DNA from: Pseudoduganella namucuonensis
Lineage (GTDB): Bacteria > Pseudomonadota > Gammaproteobacteria > Burkholderiales > Burkholderiaceae_D
Length of the DNA stretch: 64,000 nt
Reading direction: 5' to 3'
Assembly (NCBI RefSeq): GCF_900116645.1
Contig: NZ_FPBO01000014.1
Span: 93,608-157,607, forward strand
Each line of letters opens with the position of its first letter. The first letter of the stretch is position 1. Below, in pieces: positions 52,116 to 60,970 of this stretch. The notes under the pieces were generated by a model, which did no database searches, was not told the DNA's origin, and saw nothing but the letters and a program-made list of their open reading frames with translations. The position numbers were made by a program, and so were the translations under genes.

Positions 52116-53780
52116 TCAGGCCGGCAGCGCCGCGCCGTCGCCGTGCGCCATCACGGCCTCGGCTTGCCGCAGCGTGTCGGCCAGGCGGTCGGCCAGGCGC
52201 AGCGCCAGCGCGGTCAGCGTAATGGTGGGGAAGTTGGCCCCGGCGGTGGGGAACACGGAACTGCCCGCGATGTAGAGGTTGCCCATGCCGTGCACGCGGC
52301 AGTGGCGGTCGACCACGCCCAGGCGCGGGGACTCGTGCATGCGGGTGGTGCCCATGTGGTGCCAGGTGCCCTCCGGTTCCAGGCTGGACGGCCAGGGCCC
52401 GCCCTCCAGCGCCGGCCCCTGCGCCACGTGGGCGACCCCGGCCATGCGCAACTCGTCGCCGATGATCGCCAGCGTGCGGTCGAAGGTGCGCTGCACGTTG
52501 CGTCCCAGGCGCCAGTCCACGCGCACGCGCGGCATGCCCAGGCTGTCGCGGCTGTCGGACGACAGCGTGACCCGGCTGTCGGGGTCCGGTTCCGGCTCCA
52601 CGATGGCCTGGAACCGCACCTCCTTGATCAGCCAGCGGGGCTGCATGATGCGGGTGAAACCGTAGCCCAGCGTGTCCAGCGGGTGCGCCGCCATCGTGGC
52701 CAGGTCGCTGCCCAGGCGCCAGCCGGGCTGTTCCTTGTGCAGCGTGGCCTGTTTGCAGCGGTACAGCGCCCCGGCGGCGGCGCTGCCCTCGCCGGGAAAG
52801 GCCGAGTTGAACCAGACCCGGGCGTTGAGCAGGCGCTCCTGCGCCAGCACCTCGGGGGCCAGCGCCAATTGGGCCGCCACGTGCACGCCGCGCGCCGCCA
52901 CCGCCCGGTTCATATAGTGGTACTTGATGTCGAACAGCTTGTTGCGCGCCCAGGGCCTGGAAAAGACCACGCGGCCCGACTGCATGCGCGGATGGTCCAT
53001 GAAATAGCGTCCGACCACGTCGTGGCCGTTGCCGACGCCGGCCGGCTCGACCCGGTTCGAGGCCAGCAGCAGCCGCGCGTTCTCGATGCCGCCGCAGGCC
53101 AGCACGTACTGGCTGGCCTGCACGGCCAGCCCGCGCCCGCTCAGCGTGGCCAGCGCGACGCGCCGCACCCGCGTGGCAGGCTGGTCGGTCTCGATGTTGA
53201 CCGCGTTGGCGTGCAGGTAGACGCGCACGTGGCGCGCACGCGCCAGGTCGGCGCGGTACAGTTTGCCGAAGCGCACCGGCGGGCTGAACTGCGACACCGT
53301 GTCGCGCACCTTGCCGCTGGGCAGCGGCAGGCGCCGGCAATCGGCGCGGCCGATGGCCGCCTCCCAGTATTGCGGCGAGAAGTTGTCCGGTCCCAGCTTG
53401 AGCACGGATTGGGCGCGCCGGTAATAGGCGGCCAGTTCCCGCAGGCCGAACGGCCAGCCGCTGTGCGGTATCCAGTCGCGCGCCTCGAAGTCCCACGGAT
53501 CCAGGGGCCGGCACCAGCCGCCCCAGCAGTTGCTGCTGCCGCCCAGGTAGCGGCTGCGGCAGCCGTCGGCGAAGCGGTAGGGCAGGCCGATGTCCTGGCC
53601 GCGATAGAGGTCGCGCGTGGCGTCGTCGGGGTCGAAGCCGCCGCTCTCCAACACGCAGCAGTCGATGCCGAGGTTGTCGAGTTCGAGGGCGATGGCCAGG
53701 CCGGCGACACCGCCGCCTATGATGCAAACGGTGGCGCGGATCACGTGGTCTTGTTCCAGGGTGCGGGCGTCGATGAACAT
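52116..53780 (-). CDS. GMC family oxidoreductase
   Basis: 554 residues. FAD fold TVCIIGGGVAGLAIALEL (about 17-34), GGSSNCWGGWCRPLD, ACGGIENARLLLAS, and the C-terminal GMC segment with HHMGTTRMHESP, VHGMGNLYIAGSSVFPTAGANFPT carrying the active-site His/Asn. GMC enzymes oxidise alcohols or sugars. Its place in an exopolysaccharide operon suggests oxidation of a sugar or lipid-linked sugar; no specific substrate known. GAGG precedes the ATG. Confidence 0.85.
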   Translation of the reverse strand: MFIDARTLEQDHVIRATVCIIGGGVAGLAIALELDNLGIDCCVLESGGFDPDDATRDLYRGQDIGLPYRFADGCRSRYLGGSSNCWGGWCRPLDPWDFEARDWIPHSGWPFGLRELAAYYRRAQSVLKLGPDNFSPQYWEAAIGRADCRRLPLPSGKVRDTVSQFSPPVRFGKLYRADLARARHVRVYLHANAVNIETDQPATRVRRVALATLSGRGLAVQASQYVLACGGIENARLLLASNRVEPAGVGNGHDVVGRYFMDHPRMQSGRVVFSRPWARNKLFDIKYHYMNRAVAARGVHVAAQLALAPEVLAQERLLNARVWFNSAFPGEGSAAAGALYRCKQATLHKEQPGWRLGSDLATMAAHPLDTLGYGFTRIMQPRWLIKEVRFQAIVEPEPDPDSRVTLSSDSRDSLGMPRVRVDWRLGRNVQRTFDRTLAIIGDELRMAGVAHVAQGPALEGGPWPSSLEPEGTWHHMGTTRMHESPRLGVVDRHCRVHGMGNLYIAGSSVFPTAGANFPTITLTALALRLADRLADTLRQAEAVMAHGDGAALPA

Positions 53781-53814
53781 GGGGCCTCGGGGTCTAGGGG
53801 GTGAGAGGGGCGCT

Positions 53815-54936
53815 TCAAGGCATGAGGGAACGCTGGCGCCACTGGTGCCGCCAGCCGCGCAGGCGCTGCAGCACCGCGAACGCCATGGAGAACAGCGGCG
53901 TTGGCTCATGGCTGCGCTCGCGCAGCCACAGCATCAGCCGGCGCTGGCGCGCCTGGCGCCAAGCCCGCCAGGCCAGGCCGGCGTGGCGCAGCGCCGCCCA
54001 GCGCGAGCGGTACAGCAGCACGCGGTCCAGGTTGCGCCACTGCCCCAGGAAGGAACGCTTGTAGTCGTAGCGGCCCCACAGGAAGTGCAACTCGTTGCCG
54101 CCGCGCTCTATGCAGGCGCAGATGGTGTGGTAGCAGCACAGGAAGCCGATGCCGTACTGGTTGTAGGCGTTGCGGTGGGCCAGCACCAGCAGGAAGTAGT
54201 TGTCGCCGGCGCGGCAGGCCAGCGTCCCGGCGCACACCTTGCCGTCCACCGTGATCACGCCCAGCAGGCCGCTGGCGCGCGCCAGCGCGACGAGGCGCCG
54301 CTCGGCCGCGTCGTCGAAGCCGGACTGCTTGTTCTTGCCCGCCATGCGCTCGTGGTTTAGGCCGATGACCTCGCGCACCTGCTCGTCGGTGAAGTGCTCG
54401 GGGTCCAGCGCCTGGAAGGCGTAGCCCTGCAGCTCGTTTTGCGCGTCGCGCTCCTGGCGCTTGATGCTGCGGCGCGTGTTCTTGCTCAGGCTCTCGGAAT
54501 AGGCGGCGACGCTGGACGGCAGCATCAGCATCGAATCCTCCAGGTAGTCGTACTGCTGGCAGGGATACGGTCCCCGGTAGCGCGGCGTCTCGACCGCGCG
54601 GCAAGCCACCACGTCCACCTCGGCGCAATGGGCGAACACGTGGCGCGCGAAGGCGTCGATCTCCTCGGTGCCGAGGGCGATGACCTCGTTGAGCACCTCG
54701 GCGCGGCGCTTGCGCAGGCGGAACACGAGCAGGGTCAGCAGTTCCTCGCCGCGCCGCACCGTGTAGGTGTAGCAGTCGTCGAGGCCGGACTCGAGCGTGA
54801 AGTTGTGCACCGTGGCGTAGACGTTGCCGTACAGGCGCTCCAGGGCCGGTCCGACCCGGTCGGTGTCCACCCCGCGTTCGCAGGTGGTGACGATGGCGGC
54901 GCCGGCCGGCTGGACGGACGGGGATGGGTTGGGCAT
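53815..54936 (-). CDS. GNAT/FemAB-like acyltransferase
   Basis: 373 residues. The middle and C-terminal parts resemble the FemAB/CelD-type acetyltransferase fold: LSKNTRRSIKRQERDAQ, LNHERMAGKNKQSGFDD, LARASGLLGVITVDGKVCAGTLACRAGDNYFLL, AYNQYGIGFLCCYHTICACIE and LHFLWGRYDYKRSFLGQWR. Such proteins transfer acyl or aminoacyl groups in cell-surface polymer loci. The ATG has AAAGGA upstream. Between the GMC and chain-length genes, suggesting polymer decoration. Confidence 0.8.
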   Translation of the reverse strand: MPNPSPSVQPAGAAIVTTCERGVDTDRVGPALERLYGNVYATVHNFTLESGLDDCYTYTVRRGEELLTLLVFRLRKRRAEVLNEVIALGTEEIDAFARHVFAHCAEVDVVACRAVETPRYRGPYPCQQYDYLEDSMLMLPSSVAAYSESLSKNTRRSIKRQERDAQNELQGYAFQALDPEHFTDEQVREVIGLNHERMAGKNKQSGFDDAAERRLVALARASGLLGVITVDGKVCAGTLACRAGDNYFLLVLAHRNAYNQYGIGFLCCYHTICACIERGGNELHFLWGRYDYKRSFLGQWRNLDRVLLYRSRWAALRHAGLAWRAWRQARQRRLMLWLRERSHEPTPLFSMAFAVLQRLRGWRHQWRQRSLMP

Positions 54937-54965
54937 GGCTATCCTTTCGTGGTCGGGGCGTCCCG

Positions 54966-57239
54966 CTAGCGGGCGTGGGCCAGCAGCGACGGGCGCGTGC
55001 TACGGTGGTCCTGGACTTGCCGTCCAAAGGGCTTGTGGCCGTTGAACAGCACGCCCTGGGGCGCGATGCCGGCCTGGTTCAATCGCTTGATCGACTCGTT
55101 GATCTCCTCCTCGGTGGTGGCGCCGGCGCGCGTCAGCAGGAACATGGCGCCGGCGTGGCCCGCCGTCACCAGCGCGTCCGACACGCTCAGCAGCGGCGCC
55201 GAGTCGATCAGCACGTAGTCGTACTGCTGGGACAGCGTTTGCAGCAGCGCGGCGAAGCGCGGATGCAGCAGGAATTCGGACGGATTCGGCGGCAGCGGCC
55301 CGGTGGCGATGAAGTGCAGCCCGGGGATGATGTCCGGGTGGATCGCCAGCTCCAGCGCGATGGTGCCGGCGATCGCCGACGTCAGGCCGTTCTCCGCCGG
55401 GCACTCGAACACGCGGTGCAACTGGCCGCCGCGCAGGTCGGCGTCGATCAGCACCACGCGCTTGCCGCTCATGGCCAGCACGGCGGCCAGGTTCGAGACG
55501 ACGAAGGACTGTCCCAGCCTTTCGGTCGGCCCGCTGATCTGGATGATGTTGTTGTGGCAGTGCGCCATGGCGCTGTGCAGGCTGGTGCGGAAGCAGCGCA
55601 GCACCTCGATGGCGGGATCCTCCGGCTCCACGCAGGCCAGCAGGCCGGGCGTGCCGGCGCCTTGCAGCACGCCCTTGTCCAGCGTTTCCTGGCCCTGGCT
55701 GTGCGGAATGGTGGCGTAGACCACACGGGCGCCCAGCATGCGTTCGATGCTGGCGGGGTTGTCGATGCCCTTGTTGAGCATGCTGCGCACGACCGCCAGC
55801 GCCAGGCCCAGCACCAGGCCGGCCACCAGCGAGATGGCGACGATCTTGCCGCGGTCGGGACGCGCCGGCTGTTGCGGCATCATGGGTGGATCGATCATGC
55901 GCACGTTGCTGACCTTGCCGGCCTTGACCAGGCGCAGCTGCTGCGCCGAGTTCTGCAGCGTGCTGTACAGGTCGCTGTTGATCTTGACCTCTCGGCTCAG
56001 GTGCAACAGGTCGCGCTCGAGCATCGGCAACTGCCGGATGTGGGCCTCGGTGCGCGCGATCTCGGCGCTGATGTGCGCGATCTGGGTGTCGACCGCCCGC
56101 ACCACCGGGTGCTGCTCGGTGAAACTGCCCAGCAGCTCCTGGCGCTTCTGCTGCAGCTCGATGCGGCGCGCCTTGGCGGCCGACGACTGCTGCAGGCTCA
56201 GTTTGGCCTCCTCGGTCAGGTCGATGGTGCCGTTGCCGTTGCGGAAGTCGTAGTATTCATGCTCGGACTGGTCCAGGCGGCGCTTGATGTCGGGCAGCTG
56301 GCGGTCGAGGAAGGCCAGCGACTTCTCGGCCTCCTCCAGCTTGCGGGCCACGTTCTGGCGCAGGTATTCGCGGCCGATGGCGCTCAGGATGTCGTAGGCC
56401 GCCTTCGGGTCTGAGGCCTCCATGGTCACGCTGATCAGGCCGGACTGCTTGCCGATCTCCACCACCGTCATGGCCTTCTGCACGTGCTCGATGGCGTCCA
56501 GCTTGGGCAGGTAGCGCAGGTGGAAGGCGGCGCCGGCCCGGGCGTGCAACTGGTTGACGCGCAGGGTCAGCCTGCCGTTGGGCACGGCCAGCGTCAGCGT
56601 CGCGCCGACCCGGCCCGTCACGTCGATGCGGTGCTGCGGCTGGCGCAGCCGGTATTGGCCGCCACCCAGCGCGGTCACCATGAACGACGTGCTCTGCAGG
56701 GCGGGCGGGACGTAGAAATCGGCGATGTCGATCTTCTCGTTGCCCCAGGCGTAGCCGCCGTAGCCGAACAGGCCGGGCTCCGACAGGCCGGGATTGAAGC
56801 GGGCGATGGCCCGTCCGATCAGCGGCAGGTATTCCGGGCCGGCGTCGACATACAGGCCGAGATGGTCCACCGCCTGCGCGACGACCATGCGCGACTTGAT
56901 CAGCTCCATTTCCGAGATGGCCGCCGCCTTGACGTCGAACAGCGCCGAGATCTCGCCGATCATGTTTTTCGAATTGTTCGGCTTGTCCTCCTCCACGTGG
57001 ATCAGCATGGTCGCCTCGTACACCGGCCGCGCGACCAGCGCGTACGCCAGGCCGAGCAGCAGGCAAACCAGTGTGGCCGACAGGATCAGCCAGCGGCTGG
57101 CCGCCAGCATGGCCGCGTAGCTGGACAGTTCCATGGCCTCCTCGTAGGGGGGCGCCGGCGGCGTGGGTTGCAGGATGGGCGGCGGTCGCGGCACCGGGTG
57201 CTGCGACACGGACTGGAGGGGACGGTCGTGGTGCGTCAT
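54966..57239 (-). CDS. Wzc-like chain-length/autokinase protein with degenerate kinase site
   Basis: 757 residues. N-terminal Wzz domain: a span (WLILSATLVCLLLGLAYALVA, about 49-69), long coiled coil (about 300-450), P-rich second span (IVAISLVAGLVLGLALAVV). The C-terminal BY-kinase-like domain keeps Walker A' VVLIDADLRGGQ and Walker B DYVLIDSAPLL. The P-loop reads GPTERLGQS, with glutamine at residue 577 (codon CAG) where the invariant lysine belongs. The C-terminus (NGHKPFGRQVQDHRSTRPS) has no tyrosine cluster. So it probably sets chain length without autophosphorylation. Confidence 0.88.
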   Translation of the reverse strand: MTHHDRPLQSVSQHPVPRPPPILQPTPPAPPYEEAMELSSYAAMLAASRWLILSATLVCLLLGLAYALVARPVYEATMLIHVEEDKPNNSKNMIGEISALFDVKAAAISEMELIKSRMVVAQAVDHLGLYVDAGPEYLPLIGRAIARFNPGLSEPGLFGYGGYAWGNEKIDIADFYVPPALQSTSFMVTALGGGQYRLRQPQHRIDVTGRVGATLTLAVPNGRLTLRVNQLHARAGAAFHLRYLPKLDAIEHVQKAMTVVEIGKQSGLISVTMEASDPKAAYDILSAIGREYLRQNVARKLEEAEKSLAFLDRQLPDIKRRLDQSEHEYYDFRNGNGTIDLTEEAKLSLQQSSAAKARRIELQQKRQELLGSFTEQHPVVRAVDTQIAHISAEIARTEAHIRQLPMLERDLLHLSREVKINSDLYSTLQNSAQQLRLVKAGKVSNVRMIDPPMMPQQPARPDRGKIVAISLVAGLVLGLALAVVRSMLNKGIDNPASIERMLGARVVYATIPHSQGQETLDKGVLQGAGTPGLLACVEPEDPAIEVLRCFRTSLHSAMAHCHNNIIQISGPTERLGQSFVVSNLAAVLAMSGKRVVLIDADLRGGQLHRVFECPAENGLTSAIAGTIALELAIHPDIIPGLHFIATGPLPPNPSEFLLHPRFAALLQTLSQQYDYVLIDSAPLLSVSDALVTAGHAGAMFLLTRAGATTEEEINESIKRLNQAGIAPQGVLFNGHKPFGRQVQDHRSTRPSLLAHAR

Positions 57240-57269
57240 GGCGTGGGTTCCAGGATGGGATGCGGGCCG

Positions 57270-58436
57270 CTACTGGCGGCCGGCGGTGATGGCCGACGGC
57301 AGCGCGCCCGGGATCAGCAGGCTGAGCGTGCGGTGCCAATTGGCCAGGCCCGTTTGCGCGACGTACACGGTGTCGCGCGGCGTCAGTTCGAAGTGCTCGG
57401 CGATGGCCATGGCGCCCGGCGATTCCGCGTCCAGCCTGAACACCTGCGACACGGCGCCCGCGCGGCGCACCACGTAGACCTGGCGGGCGTCGCCGGTGAC
57501 GGTGTTGATGCCGCCCGCCTCGCCGATCGCCTCGTTCAGCGTCAGCCGCCCGTTGTGCATCAGCAGGGCCTTGGGCGCCACCACCTCGCCGGTGACGAAC
57601 ACCTTGCCCTCGTCGGCCGCGTGCACGCGCACCGCGTCGCCGTGGCGCAGCTGGATGGTGGCCGGGTCCACGCCCTGGCGCACCAGGTCCGGCAGGCTGA
57701 CCAGGTAGCTCGCGCCGCCACGCACGATGGCGATGCGGCTCTGGTCGCCGGTGGGCAGGACGCCGCCGGCGCGGTTCAGGGCCTCGACCAGGTGCATGGG
57801 AATGTCGTTGATGGCCTGCAGCCCCGGCATGCGCACCTCGCCGTCGACGTAGATGCGCTGGCTGCGGTAGGACTGCACGCGCAGCGTGATGTTGGGTTGC
57901 TGGATCATGTGGGCGATGCGGTTCCTGAGCAGGTCGCGCGCCTCGATCTCGGTCAATCCGGCCAGCTTCACGCTGCCGGCGAATGGAAATTGCAGCAGCC
58001 CCTGGGCGCTGACGACGAAGCCCTGCGCGGCGGCCGCCGCCGCGGCCTGTTCGATCGGCGTCGCCAGCGAGGTCGGCGCGTTCGGCTGCGCCACCGCCAG
58101 TTCGGGGTGGCCCCACACGGTGATGGACAGCACGTCGCCGGGGCCGATGGTGTAGGGCGCGGGCGGGGCGATGAAGCGGCTGATGTCCTGCGCGCCCTGG
58201 CGCAGGCGCTGGGCGCGCTGTTCGGCCACCAGCTCGGGCGTGATCAGCGTCGGCGTGACGGGCGGTCCGTCCCCCCGCTCGGTCGCGGTGGACGGCAGGC
58301 CCCCCGCGCATGCGGCCAGCAACAGCGCGCAAGGCAGCGGCGCCAGCAGGCGATAGAGCCCATGCAGGCGGGCGTGTGGGCGATGAGGGCGCAAGCGATG
58401 GGCGGGCGGATGGGCGGGAGGCTGGGGAGGCAACAT
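57270..58436 (-). CDS. wza: Polysaccharide export outer-membrane lipoprotein (Wza-like)
   Basis: 388 residues. Basic N-terminus with lipobox LLAAC, the polysaccharide export domain (APYTIGPGDVLSITVWGHPEL), and two SLBB-type domains (RIYVDGEVRMPGLQAI; VFVTGEVVAPKALLMHNGRLT), ending near LSLLIPGALPS. It forms the outer-membrane pore for the polymer. First gene of the 12-gene operon. AAGGAG lies before the ATG, and the shared 19-bp motif at 58513-58531 lies 77 bp upstream. Confidence 0.9.
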   Translation of the reverse strand: MLPPQPPAHPPAHRLRPHRPHARLHGLYRLLAPLPCALLLAACAGGLPSTATERGDGPPVTPTLITPELVAEQRAQRLRQGAQDISRFIAPPAPYTIGPGDVLSITVWGHPELAVAQPNAPTSLATPIEQAAAAAAAQGFVVSAQGLLQFPFAGSVKLAGLTEIEARDLLRNRIAHMIQQPNITLRVQSYRSQRIYVDGEVRMPGLQAINDIPMHLVEALNRAGGVLPTGDQSRIAIVRGGASYLVSLPDLVRQGVDPATIQLRHGDAVRVHAADEGKVFVTGEVVAPKALLMHNGRLTLNEAIGEAGGINTVTGDARQVYVVRRAGAVSQVFRLDAESPGAMAIAEHFELTPRDTVYVAQTGLANWHRTLSLLIPGALPSAITAGRQ

Positions 58437-58512
58437 GGGTGACGGCTCCTTGTCGAACGGCGCCCGCGACCGTGCAGGCATATTCAGCTTAGAGCGGACC
58501 CGGGCGCACCGC

Positions 58513-58531
58513 TTGATGGCAGTCACTGCAA
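58513..58531. promoter_or_regulatory. Shared exopolysaccharide motif, copy 1
   Basis: TTGATGGCAGTCACTGCAA, matching copy 2 at 63592-63610 at 16 of 19 positions, with TTGA and CAA ends. It lies in the divergent region between wza and the two-domain glycosyltransferase gene. Confidence 0.6.
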
Positions 58532-58674
58532 ACAATGACGCGTGGCGGGGCCCGCCGGCCGGACCGCGGCGGAGCCGGCCGCGGCTGACGGATATCAAAC
58601 AGCAAGGCCGCGGCAGGTATCCAATGGACCGTGGCCACTCTGTCATGCAGCACCACCCATCCCGAAGGAGCATC

Positions 58675-60876
58675 ATGCTTAAAATTGCCATCGTCACCCA
58701 TACGCTCGCCGCGGACCGCATGCCGGTACTTGCCGCGCTGGCCGGCATGCCCGGCGTCACCGTCTGCCTGATCGCGGCCGCGCCCGCGAGCGAGCCAGCC
58801 GCCCAGCCCGCCGCCGGCCCGTTGCCGCGGGTGCGCCATCTGCGCCGCAACATCGACGTGCTGGACGCGCTGCGCGACAGCGCGCCCGACGTGGTGCTGA
58901 CGGACGGCTTCAAGGCCATCCACCTGTACGCCTTCGCCTATGCCCGCCGCAACGGCGTGGCGCACGTGACGCTGACCGGCGACGACGCCGGCCCGCCGCG
59001 CAAGGAGGGCGCGCTGCGGCGCATGCTGCGGCGCTACGTGTACGCGCACACGCAGAGCTACGTCGCCGCCGGCGGCGACGGCATGGCCGAGCTCGAACGC
59101 TACCGGCTGCCGCCGGCGCTGCGCTTCCTGTCCCCGCCCTGCGTGGACAACGCGGCCTACGCGCTGGCGCCGCAAGCGGAGGCGCCGTTCGACCTGCTGT
59201 TCTGCGGCCACATGGAACAGGGCAGGAACCCCATGTTCGCGCTGGACCTGGCGGTCGAACTGGCCAAGCGGCTGCGGCGCCGCATGCGCATCCTGTTCGT
59301 CGGATCCGGCTCGCAGGAGGCGCTGGTGCGGCAGTCCGCGTCCCTCTACCCCGGCCTGGTGGACGCCACCTTCGCCGGCCTCGTGGCGCCGCGCGGCCTG
59401 CCCGCGCTGTACGCGTCGGCCCGGCTGTTCGTGTTTCCCGCCAGCGGCGGCCAACGGGGCGTGGCCGTCAACCAGGCCTGCGCGGCCGGGCTGCCGGTGC
59501 TGGCGTCGCCCGGCGCGGGGACACTGGTGCGCGACGGCGAGAACGGCTTCGTCTGCGAACTGGACCTGGCGAAGTGGGCCGACCGCGCGGAGATGCTGCT
59601 GACCTGCGAGGCGGCCAGGTGCGCCTACGCCGCCTGCAGCCGCGCCCTGGTGGCCAGCCACACGCTGAGCGAGGCCGCCACGGCCATGGCGCAGGCGTGT
59701 TCGCTGGCCGTGACGCGGCAGCGGCGCGAATCGGCGGCCGGCCGCAAGTACGCGTCGCGGCCGCGCGTGGTCGTCGTCGAGCGGCAACTGCTGCAATACC
59801 GCGTGGGCGTGTACACGCGGCTGCGCGAGTTGCTGGAGGGGGCGGGCATCGAGCTGCAATTGCTGGTGGGAGAGGGGACGCCGGAGGAGAAAATGAAGCG
59901 CAACGAGGCGCACCTGCCCTGGGCCGAGGTGATACCGACGCGCTATCTGCTGCAGCAGATGTTGTGCTGGCAGCCCTTCGGGCGCCAGGCGCGCGACGCC
60001 GACCTGGTGATCGTCATGCACGAGAACAAAATCCTGTACAACCTGTGGCTGATGTTCTGGGCCCGGCCCAAGCGCCTGGCGTTCTGGGGCCACGGCGCCA
60101 ACCTGCAGTCGGACCGCCCGCAGGGCTGGAAGGAGCGCTTCAAACGCTGGACCGTCAAGAAGGCCGACTGGTGGTTCGCCTACACCGAGCTCAGCGCCGA
60201 CCTGATCGCGGCGGCCGGCTTCCCCGTCGAGCGCACCACGGTGGTGGAGAACGCGGTGGACACGGACGAGATGATCGCCCTGTGCGCGCAGGTCGGCGAG
60301 GCCGAGCTGGCCGAGCGGCGCCGGCAATTGAACCTGGGCGAGGGTCCGGTGGGCCTGTATCTGGGCTCGCTGTACAAGGAAAAGCGGCTGGGCTTCCTGC
60401 TCGAGTCCGCGCAGCGCATACGCGAGCGCCTGCCCGGCTTCCAGTTGCTGGTCGTGGGCGCGGGGCCGGACGAGGCGCTGATGGCCGAGGCGGCGGCGCG
60501 CCAGCCCTGGATCCACGTGCTGGGACCGCTGCAGGGGCGCGACAAGTGCGTGGCGATGCTGCTGGCGGACGTGATGCTCAATCCCGGCCTGGTGGGTCTG
60601 GGCATCCTGGATTCCTTCGCCAGCGGCAGGCCCATGTTCACCACCGACTGCGGCCTGCACTCGCCGGAAATCGCCTACCTGCACAGCGGCGAGAACGGTG
60701 TGATGACCGCCGACGGCGTGGCGCCCTTCGCCGACGCCGTCACGGAAGTGTTGCGGTCACCCTCCGAACTGGCGCGCCTGGCCGGCGGGGCGCGCGCCAG
60801 CGCCTCGCGCTACACGGTCGATAATATGGCGCAGCGCCTGAGTTCCGGCATAGGCGACGCGCTGGCGGTGCACTGA
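58675..60876 (+). CDS. Two-domain fused glycosyltransferase (GT4-GT4)
   Basis: 733 residues with two consecutive GT-B glycosyltransferases. The first (1-about 355) has KIAIVTHTLAADRMPVLAAL, LLFCGHMEQGRNPMFALDL, ILFVGSGSQ and FVFPASGGQRGVAVNQACAAGLPVLAS. The second (about 365-733) has VVVVERQLLQYRVGVYTRL, LAFWGHGANLQSD, VENAVDTDEMI, GLYLGSLYKEKRLGFLLES and VMLNPGLVGLGILDSFASGRPMFTT. Each half is about the usual single-enzyme size; the second ends in a weaker E-x7-E (LGILDSFASG). GAAGGAG before the ATG fixes the start. Divergent from the wza operon. Confidence 0.85.
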   Translation: MLKIAIVTHTLAADRMPVLAALAGMPGVTVCLIAAAPASEPAAQPAAGPLPRVRHLRRNIDVLDALRDSAPDVVLTDGFKAIHLYAFAYARRNGVAHVTLTGDDAGPPRKEGALRRMLRRYVYAHTQSYVAAGGDGMAELERYRLPPALRFLSPPCVDNAAYALAPQAEAPFDLLFCGHMEQGRNPMFALDLAVELAKRLRRRMRILFVGSGSQEALVRQSASLYPGLVDATFAGLVAPRGLPALYASARLFVFPASGGQRGVAVNQACAAGLPVLASPGAGTLVRDGENGFVCELDLAKWADRAEMLLTCEAARCAYAACSRALVASHTLSEAATAMAQACSLAVTRQRRESAAGRKYASRPRVVVVERQLLQYRVGVYTRLRELLEGAGIELQLLVGEGTPEEKMKRNEAHLPWAEVIPTRYLLQQMLCWQPFGRQARDADLVIVMHENKILYNLWLMFWARPKRLAFWGHGANLQSDRPQGWKERFKRWTVKKADWWFAYTELSADLIAAAGFPVERTTVVENAVDTDEMIALCAQVGEAELAERRRQLNLGEGPVGLYLGSLYKEKRLGFLLESAQRIRERLPGFQLLVVGAGPDEALMAEAAARQPWIHVLGPLQGRDKCVAMLLADVMLNPGLVGLGILDSFASGRPMFTTDCGLHSPEIAYLHSGENGVMTADGVAPFADAVTEVLRSPSELARLAGGARASASRYTVDNMAQRLSSGIGDALAVH

Positions 60877-60883
60877 TGGAATT

Positions 60884-60913
60884 CCGCCCCGCCGGCTCGC
60901 GCCGGCGGGGCGG
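60884..60913. terminator. Stem-loop between convergent genes
   Basis: 13-bp perfect arms CCGCCCCGCCGGC / GCCGGCGGGGCGG with TCGC loop, directly after the glycosyltransferase stop. No T tract follows, so intrinsic termination would be weak; a purine-rich GGAAGG stretch lies on the far side. Confidence 0.5.
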
Positions 60914-60970
60914 GGAAGGAAGTGAAGGAAAGAAGGGAAGGAAGGGGAACGGAGGCGGCGGAACGCGGTG

